64,000 bases of DNA from Pseudomonas rhizophila (GTDB taxonomy: Bacteria; Pseudomonadota; Gammaproteobacteria; Pseudomonadales; Pseudomonadaceae), in NCBI RefSeq assembly GCF_003033885.1, contig NZ_CP024081.1, positions 2,297,924 through 2,361,923 of the forward strand, in the 5' to 3' direction. The translations under genes were made by a program, and so were the position numbers. Below the pieces are notes generated by a model that saw nothing but the letters and a program-made list of their open reading frames with translations, made no database searches and was not told the origin of the DNA. Shown here in pieces: positions 51,600 through 60,245 of the stretch. The stretch's first letter is position 1; each line of letters opens with the position of its first letter.

Positions 51600-52637
51600 A
51601 TGCTCAATAACGATCGGCTGTTGGTGCAGATCCTGCTCCTGGTGTTGTTCGGTGCAAGCTTCTGGGTGATGGCTCCGTTCTGGTCGGCGCTGTTCTGGGG
51701 CGCGGTGCTGGCGTTTGCCAGTTGGCCGCTGATGCGCCTGTTGACCCGCTGGGTCAATGGTCGTGAGTCGCTGGCGGCGGCTTTGCTGACCGTAGGCTGG
51801 ATGGTGCTGGTGGCGGTGCCGCTGGTGTGGCTGGGCTTCAACCTGGCTGATCATGTACGCGACGCCACGGCATTTATCAAGAACGTGCAGGTCGATGGCC
51901 TGCCTGATCCCCCGGTATGGCTGGCGGGCTTACCGCTGGTGGGGGGGCGGTTGGTGGGCATCTGGAACAGCATCGATCAGCAAGGTGCAGCCATGATGGT
52001 GTCCGTCAGGCCGTACCTGGGTCAGGTCGGCAACTGGCTGCTGGCTCGCAGTGCCCAAATCGGCGGTGGCATTCTCGAACTGACCCTGAGCATTGTGTTT
52101 GTGTTCTTTTTCTACCGTGACGGCCCGCGTCTGGCGGTGTTCGTGCACGGGTTGCTGGAGCGTCTGATCGGCGACCGTGCCGGTTACTACATCGAACTGG
52201 TGGCCGGTACGGTGCAGCGTGTGGTCAACGGCGTGATCGGCACCGCGGCGGCCCAGGCGGTGCTGGCGCTGATTGGTTTCCTGATCGCTGGCGTACCGGG
52301 GGCATTGGTGCTGGGCATCGTCACCTTCCTGCTCAGCCTGATTCCCATGGGGCCGCCCCTGGTCTGGATCCCCGCCACGGCGTGGCTGGTGTGGAAGGGC
52401 GAATACGGGATGGCGGTGTTCCTGGGGATCTGGGGCACCTTCATCATCAGCGGTGTGGACAACGTGCTCAAACCCTACCTGATCAGCCGTGGCGGAAACC
52501 TGCCGTTGGTGATCGTATTGCTGGGGGTGTTCGGTGGCTTGATTGCCTTCGGCTTCATCGGACTGTTCATTGGCCCGACCCTGCTGGCGGTGGCCTACAG
52601 CTTGCTGACGGACTGGAGCAAGAGCCAGGCGCGATAA
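51600..52637 (+). CDS. AI-2E family (YdiK-like) permease
   Basis: Integral inner-membrane protein of 345 residues with seven to eight helices. It resembles the AI-2E/UPF0118 family: an N-terminal FGASFWVMAPFWSALFWGAVLAFA hairpin, a soluble middle part and a C-terminal block with IPMGPPLVWIPATAWL and ISGVDNVLKPYLISRGGNLP, which is the family signature. Known members include exporters and antiporters; the substrate here is not known. Confidence 0.87.
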   Translation: MLNNDRLLVQILLLVLFGASFWVMAPFWSALFWGAVLAFASWPLMRLLTRWVNGRESLAAALLTVGWMVLVAVPLVWLGFNLADHVRDATAFIKNVQVDGLPDPPVWLAGLPLVGGRLVGIWNSIDQQGAAMMVSVRPYLGQVGNWLLARSAQIGGGILELTLSIVFVFFFYRDGPRLAVFVHGLLERLIGDRAGYYIELVAGTVQRVVNGVIGTAAAQAVLALIGFLIAGVPGALVLGIVTFLLSLIPMGPPLVWIPATAWLVWKGEYGMAVFLGIWGTFIISGVDNVLKPYLISRGGNLPLVIVLLGVFGGLIAFGFIGLFIGPTLLAVAYSLLTDWSKSQAR

Positions 52638-52668
52638 CCTCACTCCTGAGACCAGCACCAACCTTTTT

Positions 52669-52697
52669 GTAGTGAGGGGATAGATCCCCTCGCCACC
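52669..52697. repeat. REP-like element of another type
   Basis: GTAGTGAGGGGATAGATCCC followed by CTCGCCAC: an inverted repeat unlike the main REP family but like the hairpin at 62224. Confidence 0.6.
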
Positions 52698-52754
52698 AAT
52701 GGGCTTCGATCCAGCAGGCAAGCCTGGCTCTGAAAAACCAGGCTTGCCGGTCAA

Positions 52755-53480
52755 TCACGTCGCCACGTTCAGGTATTTCCCCACGGGGGCGACATCATCC
52801 AGCGAGTATTGTCGACTGAGGTTGGCGATCATCCTGTTCAGCGCTTCACTGACATTGGTCTGGTCGGTGGAGCTGTCGCTGGTGCGGTTGGCCTGTACCG
52901 CGCTGGTCAGTTCGCTGGTGTCGGTGTTGCTCTGACCATCGGCGTCGAGCTGGCTGAACAACGCCTCACTGGAGGCCTGTTGTGGCGGTGGCGGGGGGAG
53001 GCTGGCGGCGAGTTCGTCGAGGCTGACGGTACCGTCTTCATTCTCGTCCAGGGCCGAGAACAGTTCCTGGCTGTCGGCAGTGCTGCCGGCGCTCGCCAGA
53101 CCATTGCTCAGCTCCTCGCTACTTACCTCGCCATCACCGTCGGCGTCCAGGGCGCTGAGCAGCGCATCGGCCAGTTCGGTCGTCGGCGCCTGGTCCCGTG
53201 GCGGCGGAGGCGGTGGCGCCATCGCGGCTATCTCATCACTGCTCAGGTCGCCGCTACTGTCGCTGTCCAGGTCGCTGAAATTGTCGCTCAGGCTGACCAG
53301 GATGCCGTCGTCACTCTTCTGCGACAGGGCCGTGCTCAATTCTTCCTGATCGACCGAGCCGTCGGCGTTGCTGTCGAGTTTGCTGAGCAGCTCCTTTTGA
53401 AACTGCTGGCTGCGGGCACTGCTGGTCGCGGTACTGCTGGTGCTGGTATAGGGCGAGTAACTGCTGACGCTACCGATCAT
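52755..53480 (-). CDS. EF-hand calcium-binding protein (XopAW-like)
   Basis: Acidic protein of 241 residues with five EF-hand-like loops: DSNADGSVDQEE (36-47), DSDSSGDLSSDE (72-83), DADGDGEVSSEE (112-123), DENEDGTVSLDE (145-156) and a degenerate DADGQSNTDTSE (179-190). Two Pro-rich stretches (PPPPPP) separate them. There is no signal peptide; the Ser/Thr-rich start resembles type III effector or secreted protein N-termini such as the Xanthomonas XopAW family, which is an inference. Calcium binding is likely. Confidence 0.85.
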   Translation of the reverse strand: MIGSVSSYSPYTSTSSTATSSARSQQFQKELLSKLDSNADGSVDQEELSTALSQKSDDGILVSLSDNFSDLDSDSSGDLSSDEIAAMAPPPPPPRDQAPTTELADALLSALDADGDGEVSSEELSNGLASAGSTADSQELFSALDENEDGTVSLDELAASLPPPPPQQASSEALFSQLDADGQSNTDTSELTSAVQANRTSDSSTDQTNVSEALNRMIANLSRQYSLDDVAPVGKYLNVAT

Positions 53481-53625
53481 GGGCGCTCTCCTTGGGCTGG
53501 AATGCCGGTGGGTGCACCGGCTTATGCAGCGTCGGCGGGGCAGTTGTCGTGGGTGTGTGGAGTTTGTACCGGCGGGTGTACAAACTCAGTCCCCGACGCG
53601 GCTCCCACATGGGATTGAGGTGGTT

Positions 53626-54669
53626 TCAGGCGCGGGGCAAACGGATCACCGCCGTCAATCCGCCCCCTGGCGTTTCTTCCAGGCTCAATTGCCCGCCCAA
53701 GCGTTCGGCGGCTTCCCTGGCGATGGTCATGCCCAGGCCGACACCGCCGGAGTTGCGGTTGCGTGAGCCTTCCAGGCGATAGAAGGGCTCGAACACTGCT
53801 TCGCGTTTATCCGCCGCAATCCCGGGGCCGTGGTCAATCACCCGAATCACTACCTGGTCGCGCTGGTCTTGCAGCGTAATCAACGCATGGCCGGCGTAGC
53901 GCAAGGCATTGTCCATGAGGTTGTTGATACACGAGCGCAACGCCATCGGCTGCACCTGTAACGGCGCGCAACCACCGCTGGCTTGCACGTCGGCACCCTG
54001 GTCCTGGGCGTTTTCGCTCAACGATTCCACTAACGCCTGCACGTCCATCCATTGCAGCGCTTCGCTGGTGCGTTGCTCGTGCAGGTAGGTGAGGGTGGCG
54101 TCGAGCATGCCAATCATATCGTTCAGGTCCTGACGCATCTGGCCCTGCAGCTTGATGTCATCGATCTGTTCCAGGCGCAGCTTGAGTCGTGAAAGCGGAG
54201 TGCGCAGGTCATGGGATACCGCACCGAGCATGCGCGAACGCTGCTGCACCTGCTCGCGAATTCGCTGTTGCATGAGGTTGAACGTATGGGCAGCCTGGCG
54301 GGCCTCCCGAGGGCCGGTTTCTTCCAACGGTGGGCTGTCGAGGTTTTCGCTCAGGCGTTCGGCGGCATCGCTCAGGCGTTGGATAGGCCGGGTCAGCAGT
54401 TTGGCGCCGTACCAGGCGGCGACGATCAGGCACACAAACTGAAACGTCAGCGGTACTACCGGCCCACCGAACCATGGGCGCGCAGGGCGGTTGGGTGGAG
54501 GACCCGTGGGCCCAGGGTGCTGGCCTTGTCGGGAAAATTCGGGGGGTGGCCCCAAAGGCGGTTTGTCGTATTGAGAAAACCAGGCAAAGGCCAACAGGTG
54601 CGCCAGGACGATCGCCAGTAACAGGACGCCAAACAGGCGGCCGAACAAGGTGTCGAGGCGCAAGCGCAT
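53626..54669 (-). CDS. Sensor histidine kinase
   Basis: Inner-membrane kinase of 347 residues. Helix 1 (about 12-31), a short Pro-rich periplasmic loop (GPPPEFSRQGQHPGPTGPPP, about 40-60), helix 2 (about 72-88), a HAMP linker and the core with His153 in LGAVSHDLRTPLSRLK. ATP-binding motifs NNLMDNALRYA, DHGPGIA and GVGLGMTIAREAAERLGG follow. The small sensor loop suggests detection at the membrane or via metals. Its start overlaps the response-regulator stop by one base (TGATG). Confidence 0.9.
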   Translation of the reverse strand: MRLRLDTLFGRLFGVLLLAIVLAHLLAFAWFSQYDKPPLGPPPEFSRQGQHPGPTGPPPNRPARPWFGGPVVPLTFQFVCLIVAAWYGAKLLTRPIQRLSDAAERLSENLDSPPLEETGPREARQAAHTFNLMQQRIREQVQQRSRMLGAVSHDLRTPLSRLKLRLEQIDDIKLQGQMRQDLNDMIGMLDATLTYLHEQRTSEALQWMDVQALVESLSENAQDQGADVQASGGCAPLQVQPMALRSCINNLMDNALRYAGHALITLQDQRDQVVIRVIDHGPGIAADKREAVFEPFYRLEGSRNRNSGGVGLGMTIAREAAERLGGQLSLEETPGGGLTAVIRLPRA

Positions 54670-55427
54670 CAGCCGATGTCCCGGGCGTCGAACAGGTAGC
54701 CTTCGCCGCGCACGGTCTTGATCAGTTGCGGCGCCTTGGGGTCGTCACCCAGCTTTTGGCGCAGGCGCGACACCAGCAGATCGATGCTGCGGTCGAACGC
54801 CTCGATGGAGCGCCCACGGGCGGCGTCCAGCAACTGTTCGCGGCTCAGTACCCGGCGCGGTCGTTCGATGAATACCCACAACAGCCGGAACTCGGCGTTG
54901 GACAGCGGCACCACCAGCCCGTCGGCGGAGATCAACTGGCGCAGTACGCTGTTGAGTCGCCAGTTATCGAAGCGAATATTGGCCCGTTGCTCGGTGCGGT
55001 CGTCGCGTACCCGGCGCAGGATCGTCTGGATCCGCGCCACCAGTTCCCTGGGTTCGAACGGCTTGGCCATGTAATCGTCGGCGCCCAGTTCCAGGCCGAT
55101 GATGCGGTCGGTGGGCTCGCACCGGGCGGTGAGCATCAGGATCGGGATGTCCGATTCGGCGCGCAGCCAGCGACACAATTGCAGGCCGTCTTCGCCCGGC
55201 AGCATCAGGTCGAGCACAACCACGTCGAAATGCTCGGCCTGCATCGCCCGGCGCATGGCCGCGCCATCGTTCACGCCGCTGGCGCGTATGTTGAAACGGG
55301 CCAGGTAGTCGATCAGCAGCTCGCGGATCGGCACATCGTCATCGACGATCAACGCCCGGGTACTCCAGCGCTTGTCATCGTCGGGCGCTTTTTGATCGTC
55401 AGAATTTGCAACAGGGGTGTTCTGCAT
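54669..55427 (-). CDS. OmpR-family response regulator
   Basis: DNA-binding response regulator of 252 residues. After about 20 polar residues the receiver begins (ALIVDDDVPIRELL), with acceptor Asp73 in VVLDLMLPGED and the Lys in YMAKPFEP. A winged-helix domain ends with IKTVRGEGYLFDA. The start is taken at ATG 55427; a longer reading to 55463 is possible. It is encoded directly before its sensor kinase with a one-base overlap (TGATG), so the two form a system. The signal and target genes are unknown. Confidence 0.9.
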   Translation of the reverse strand: MQNTPVANSDDQKAPDDDKRWSTRALIVDDDVPIRELLIDYLARFNIRASGVNDGAAMRRAMQAEHFDVVVLDLMLPGEDGLQLCRWLRAESDIPILMLTARCEPTDRIIGLELGADDYMAKPFEPRELVARIQTILRRVRDDRTEQRANIRFDNWRLNSVLRQLISADGLVVPLSNAEFRLLWVFIERPRRVLSREQLLDAARGRSIEAFDRSIDLLVSRLRQKLGDDPKAPQLIKTVRGEGYLFDARDIG

Positions 55428-55718
55428 GGATGCATCATCTGCCAGATAGGCTGCCAACCGCAAAGAAGGCGGCGAGGTTGAGGCTTCAGCATAGGCTTCG
55501 TGCCGCTAGGCGTGAAGCGCTGAAAGGACGGGGGTGCGGCGCCAGACGGTAGCGTGCCGGCGTGTTGTGCGCGTGTCATGAGTGTATCGACTTCGACACA
55601 AAGGCCGGCATCGTCCATGCTGTCCGGGCGCGATGAGGATTTACCGATCATCGGGTCCCGCACGGGCGCTGGTTCCGCTACAATGCGCGCCGATTTCGAC
55701 TTGCCTGAGAGCCCACTC

Positions 55719-56417
55719 ATGTCCGCCTGCCAGACGCCCATCATCGTTGCCTTGGATTTCCCTACCCGTGACGCCGCCCTGAAGCTGGCCGACCAGTTGG
55801 ACCCCAAGCTGTGCCGGGTCAAAGTCGGCAAGGAGCTGTTCACCAGTTGCGCTTCGGAAATTGTCGGGACCCTGCGTGACAAGGGTTTTGAAGTATTCTT
55901 GGATTTGAAATTCCACGATATTCCCAATACCACCGCCATGGCCGTCAAGGCGGCCGCCGAAATGGGGGTGTGGATGGTCAACGTGCATTGCTCCGGCGGC
56001 CTGCGCATGATGGCGGCCTGCCGTGAAGTGCTGGATCAGCGCAGCGGGCCGAAGCCGTTGCTGATCGGCGTGACCGTGCTGACCAGCATGGAGCGCGAGG
56101 ACTTGGCCGGTATCGGCCTGGATATCGAGCCTCAGGAACAGGTGCTGCGCCTGGCGGCGCTGGCGCAGAAGGCTGGCCTGGACGGTCTGGTCTGCTCGGC
56201 CTTGGAGGCCAGCGCCCTGAAAGCGGCGCACCCGTCGCTGCAACTGGTGACGCCGGGGATTCGCCCGGCGGGCAGCGCCCAGGACGATCAACGCCGCATC
56301 CTGACCCCGCGTCAGGCACTGGATGCCGGTTCCGACTACCTGGTGATCGGCCGACCGATCAGCCAGGCGGCTGATCCGGCCAAGGCACTGGCGGCGGTAG
56401 TCGCCGAACTGGCCTGA
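55719..56417 (+). CDS. pyrF: Orotidine 5'-phosphate decarboxylase
   Basis: Last enzyme of de novo UMP synthesis, decarboxylating OMP to UMP, 232 residues in a TIM-barrel. The catalytic Asp-Lys-Asp segment is present as [13 protein letters not shown] (about 57-69), with the phosphate-binding VTPGIRP near 190 and VIGRPI near the end. The ATG at 55719 gives the family start ([15 protein letters not shown]); an extension to 55554 is not supported. A TACAAT at 55679-55684 could be its -10. A REPIN follows. Confidence 0.96.
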   Translation: MSACQTPIIVALDFPTRDAALKLADQLDPKLCRVKVGKELFTSCASEIVGTLRDKGFEVFLDLKFHDIPNTTAMAVKAAAEMGVWMVNVHCSGGLRMMAACREVLDQRSGPKPLLIGVTVLTSMEREDLAGIGLDIEPQEQVLRLAALAQKAGLDGLVCSALEASALKAAHPSLQLVTPGIRPAGSAQDDQRRILTPRQALDAGSDYLVIGRPISQAADPAKALAAVVAELA

Positions 56418-56436
56418 TCAGACCTGAAGATCCCTT

Positions 56437-56524
56437 GTGGGAGCGGGCTTGCTCGCGAAAGCGGTGTGTCAGTTGGCAAAAATGGCCCCTGACAATCCGC
56501 CTTCGCGAGCAAGCCCGCTCCCAC
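56437..56524. repeat. REPIN
   Basis: Inverted arms GTGGGAGCGGGCTTGCTCGC at 56437 and the complement ending 56524, between converging pyrF and oxidoreductase genes; the GGGCTTGCT variant differs from the GAGCCTGCT of most others here. Confidence 0.88.
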
Positions 56525-56538
56525 AGGTGTTTTTGTGA

Positions 56539-57543
56539 CTAGACCTTCAATACCAACTTCCCGAAATTCTCCCCACTGAACAATTTGGTCAGCGTCTCGG
56601 GGAATGTCTCCAGTCCTTCAACGATGTCTTCCTTGCTCTTGAGCTGCCCCTTGGCCATCCAGCCGGCCATTTCCTGTCCGGCGGCGGCGAACTGAGAGGC
56701 GTAGTCCATGACCACGAAGCCTTCCATGCGCGCCCGGTTGACCAGCAGCGACAGGTAGTTGGCCGGGCCTTTCACCGCTTCTTTGTTGTTGTACTGGCTG
56801 ATGGCACCGCAGATCACTACGCGGGCCTTGAGGTTCAAGCGGCTGAGCACCGCATCGAGGATGTCGCCGCCGACGTTATCGAAGTACACATCCACGCCTT
56901 TGGGGCATTCGCGCTTGAGACCGGCATGGACGTCTTCATTCTTGTAGTCGATGGCGCCATCGAAGCCCAGTTCATCGATCAGGAATTTGCATTTGTCGGC
57001 CCCGCCGGCGATGCCCACCACGCGGCAACCTTTGATCTTGGCGATCTGCCCGGCGATGCTGCCCACCGCACCGGCGGCGCCCGAGAGCACTACTGTCTCG
57101 CCGGCCTTGGGCGCGCCCACGTCCAACAGGGCGAAATAGGCGGTCATGCCGGTCATGCCCAATGCTGACAAGTAGCGCGGTAATGGCGCCAGTTTCGGAT
57201 CGACCTTGTAGAAACCTCGCGGCTCGCCGAGGAAATAATCCTGCACACCCAGCGCACCGTTGACGTAGTCACCGACCGCGAAGGCCGGGTTGTTCGAGGC
57301 GACTACCTGGCCTACGCCCAAGGCGCGCATCACTTCTCCAATGCCTACCGGCGGGATGTAAGACTTGCCTTCGTTCATCCAGCCGCGCATGGCCGGATCC
57401 AGGGACAGATATTCGTTCTTCACCAGAATCTGGCCGGCTGCCGGCTCGCCGACCGGTACTTGCTGATAGGTGAAAGTCTCGCGGGTCGCAGCGCCTACCG
57501 GGCGTTTGGCGAGCAGGAACTGGCGATTGGTCTGGGCAGTCAT
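56539..57543 (-). CDS. NADP-dependent oxidoreductase (MDR family, CurA-like)
   Basis: Medium-chain zinc-independent oxidoreductase of 334 residues. The nucleotide-binding segment VVLSGAAGAVGSIAGQIAKIKGCRVVGIAGG (about 150-180) and the typical YLSLDPAMRGWMNEGKSY N-terminal motif match the CurA/leukotriene-B4 12-hydroxydehydrogenase-like group that reduces enones such as curcumin using NADPH. The ATG at 57543 is used; a GTG three codons upstream is the alternative. The substrate is unknown. Confidence 0.88.
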   Translation of the reverse strand: MTAQTNRQFLLAKRPVGAATRETFTYQQVPVGEPAAGQILVKNEYLSLDPAMRGWMNEGKSYIPPVGIGEVMRALGVGQVVASNNPAFAVGDYVNGALGVQDYFLGEPRGFYKVDPKLAPLPRYLSALGMTGMTAYFALLDVGAPKAGETVVLSGAAGAVGSIAGQIAKIKGCRVVGIAGGADKCKFLIDELGFDGAIDYKNEDVHAGLKRECPKGVDVYFDNVGGDILDAVLSRLNLKARVVICGAISQYNNKEAVKGPANYLSLLVNRARMEGFVVMDYASQFAAAGQEMAGWMAKGQLKSKEDIVEGLETFPETLTKLFSGENFGKLVLKV

Positions 57544-57769
57544 GGCTGGCACTCAAGATGAATGAAGCCTTGTTGATAGACCTTCGAAGCGTTTGTCGCA
57601 AGGTTTGCTGATGCAGCGAATGCAGTTTGATCGAGCCCAGTGATAATGGCGCCGGGGCTGTTATCACTGGCACCCATGAATACTCAAACGGCAATTGGAT
57701 AGTGCTGCCGCATCGTCCGGACCTGTGACTAGACTGGCGTCATCTCCCGCACTCTTCGAGGATTTGACA

Positions 57770-58531
57770 ATGAGCATGACGTTTTCCGGACAGGTCGCCG
57801 TGGTCACGGGCGCAGCCGCGGGCATTGGCCGTGCGACCGCCCAGGCATTTGCGGCAGAGGGCCTGAAAGTGGTGGCGGCCGACCTGGACGTGGCGGGCGG
57901 CGAAGGCACAGTGCAGTCGATTCGCGAGGCGGGCGGTGAAGCGCTGTTCGTGCGCTGCGACGTAACGCTGGAAAGCGACGTGCAGAACCTGATGAGCGAA
58001 GTAATCAATGCCTATGGCCGGCTTGATTACGCCTTCAATAACGCCGGGATCGAAATCGAAAAGGGCAAGCTGGCCGACGGCACCCTCGATGAGTTCGACG
58101 CCATCATGGGCGTCAATGTGAAGGGCGTCTGGCTGTGCATGAAGTATCAATTGCCTTTGCTGCTGGCCCAAGGGGGCGGTGCCATCGTCAATACCGCCTC
58201 GGTGGCGGGTCTGGGGGCGGCGCCGAAGATGAGCATTTATGCAGCGTCCAAGCACGCGGTGATCGGCCTGACCAAATCGGCGGCGATTGAATACGCCAAG
58301 AAGAAAATCCGCGTGAACGCGGTTTGCCCGGCGGTAATCGACACCGACATGTTCCGTCGTGCCTATGAAGCGGATCCGAAAAAAGGTGAGTTCGCCAACG
58401 CCATGCACCCGGTAGGACGCATCGGCAAGGTCGAGGAGATCGCCAGCGCGGTGCTGTATTTGTGCAGCGATGGCGCTGCATTCACCACCGGTCATTCATT
58501 GGCGGTGGACGGCGGCGTCACGGCTTTCTGA
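57770..58531 (+). CDS. Short-chain dehydrogenase/reductase (SDR)
   Basis: Classical SDR of 253 residues. Cofactor motif TGAAAGIG (about 14-21), NNAG near 87, and the catalytic Ser-Tyr-Lys set in NTASVAGLGAAPKMSIYAASKHAV are all present. An Asp at the end of strand 2 (AADLDV) suggests preference for NAD(H). The ATG at 57770 matches the family start; the extension to 57695 is not supported. The substrate is unknown. A terminator follows. Confidence 0.92.
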   Translation: MSMTFSGQVAVVTGAAAGIGRATAQAFAAEGLKVVAADLDVAGGEGTVQSIREAGGEALFVRCDVTLESDVQNLMSEVINAYGRLDYAFNNAGIEIEKGKLADGTLDEFDAIMGVNVKGVWLCMKYQLPLLLAQGGGAIVNTASVAGLGAAPKMSIYAASKHAVIGLTKSAAIEYAKKKIRVNAVCPAVIDTDMFRRAYEADPKKGEFANAMHPVGRIGKVEEIASAVLYLCSDGAAFTTGHSLAVDGGVTAF

Positions 58532-58559
58532 AGAACGTTGTATTTAGCGTGTAGGACTA

Positions 58560-58586
58560 GGCCCGCACTCGTTGTGGGCTTTTTCT
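58560..58586 (+). terminator. Terminator after SDR gene
   Basis: GCCCGCA-CTCGT-TGTGGGC hairpin with one G-T pair, followed by TTTTTC, about 30 bases after the SDR stop. Confidence 0.8.
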
Positions 58587-58737
58587 TTGGGGGTTAAAAA
58601 TGCCCCGTGTCAGCCCCTGAATGTGTTTCAAAGGGTGAGAATCGACCGTTTTGGCGACGTTGTCGTACATCGTCCAGAGACGGCCTGTGCTTAACTGTTT
58701 CCAGAGATAAAACAGTTGCTTAGGAGCTTGGTTACTC

Positions 58738-60135
58738 ATGGAGTTGAGAATCGACCGGCAGGCCCTGGTGCCTGTCGTGCAGCAAATTGTCGACGCGCTG
58801 GCCGGCTGGATTCGACAGGATGCGGTGCAACCGGGAACCCGACTGCCCTCCATTCGCCAATTGGCCCGGGAGAATTTGCTCAGTCAGTCCAGTGTCAACG
58901 AGGCGTGTGAACGCCTGGTGGCCCAAGGGGTGTTGGCGGCGCGCCATGGTTCGGGTTTTTTTGTCGCGCCGCCTCCGTCGTCCAGCTACGAGCCCTCCGA
59001 CAAAGACTGGCTGGAAGACACGCAGATCACCCAGGAAAGCGTGCCCCATAGTTCGCAGTGGGAACTGACGCTGGGCTGTGGCGGGCTGCCCGAGAGTTGG
59101 CGCGAAAGCGATGATCTGGGCTACGCGATCCGTCAGGTCACCCGCACCGATATGGCAGGGCTGTTCAGTTACAGTACGCCGATGGGGCTGCCCGCTCTGC
59201 GGGAGCAACTGTCCAGGCGCCTGAAACAATTCAATATCCACGCCGATAAAAACCTGATCCTGACCACCACGGGCGCGACCCACGGTCTGGACCTGATTGT
59301 GCGCACACTGCTTGAGCCTGGATGCTGCGTTGTGGTGGAGAGTCCGGGGTATTCGAAGCTGTTCGACCTGCTCAGGTTTCATGGCATCGACATGATCGAA
59401 CTGCCCAGGACTCCGCGCGGCCCGGACGTCGATGCACTCCAATGTCTCTTGGCGACGCATCGGCCCAGCGCTCTGTTCGTCAACAGCGCCTGCCACAACC
59501 CGACCGGCAGCAGCCTGGCCCCGGTCGTGGCCCAGCAACTGCTGCAACTGGCGAAAAAGCACGCCATGTTGGTGGTCGAAGACGATGTCTATGCCGACTT
59601 CCAGAACTCAACCCGGACCCGACTGGCAGCGCTGGATACCGACGTGGTGTACGTGGGCAGCTTCTCGAAAACCCTGAGCAGCTCATTGCGAGTCGGTTTC
59701 GTCGTGGCCGGATCGTCTGTCATCGCACGCTTGAGGGACGTCAAGGGCATTACCAGCATGGGCAGTTCACGCTTCTGTGAGTCAGTGCTGGCCAATCTTC
59801 TGGCCAGCGGCGCCTATCGCAAACTGGTCCAGCGTCAGCGCCAGCGTTTGAGTGCCGACATGGCAGCGGTGTTGCAGGTGCTGGAGGATGCGGATTGGGA
59901 AGTCTTTGGCCGGCCGGCCGGCGGGCTGTTCATTTGGGCGCGTCCACCGTTATGCGACTACGCTGCATTGCAGCGCTTGGCCAAGCGGTTCGGTGTGGTG
60001 CTTTCTTCTCGTACAGCGTTCAGCCCGTCGGGTGCTGTCAGCGACTGGCTGCGGATCAACGTGGCCCACGCCTGCGATTCGAGGGCCCAGGCATTCTTCC
60101 GCGCGGCGGCTCTGGATCGACCTCAATTGTCCTGA
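58738..60135 (+). CDS. MocR-type regulator (GntR HTH + aminotransferase-like domain)
   Basis: Transcriptional regulator of 465 residues. The N-terminal GntR-type winged helix (PGTRLPSIRQLARENLLSQSSVNEACERLVAQG) is followed by a fold-type I PLP-binding domain, with the PLP lysine in YVGSFSKTLSSSLRVGFV and the aspartate in VVEDDVYADF. MocR proteins usually sense an amine or amino acid and control nearby metabolic genes. Here the neighbours are a dehydrogenase and a chemoreceptor; no target is evident. Confidence 0.9.
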   Translation: MELRIDRQALVPVVQQIVDALAGWIRQDAVQPGTRLPSIRQLARENLLSQSSVNEACERLVAQGVLAARHGSGFFVAPPPSSSYEPSDKDWLEDTQITQESVPHSSQWELTLGCGGLPESWRESDDLGYAIRQVTRTDMAGLFSYSTPMGLPALREQLSRRLKQFNIHADKNLILTTTGATHGLDLIVRTLLEPGCCVVVESPGYSKLFDLLRFHGIDMIELPRTPRGPDVDALQCLLATHRPSALFVNSACHNPTGSSLAPVVAQQLLQLAKKHAMLVVEDDVYADFQNSTRTRLAALDTDVVYVGSFSKTLSSSLRVGFVVAGSSVIARLRDVKGITSMGSSRFCESVLANLLASGAYRKLVQRQRQRLSADMAAVLQVLEDADWEVFGRPAGGLFIWARPPLCDYAALQRLAKRFGVVLSSRTAFSPSGAVSDWLRINVAHACDSRAQAFFRAAALDRPQLS

Positions 60136-60245
60136 AAACGACGGCGCTGTAGCTTTTTGCCATTATTCCGACGCCAGCATCTTGTGTTACAGGGCATCTC
60201 GTTGCGAATCTGCAATCAACACACACTGGCAGAGGACTGGGCGCA

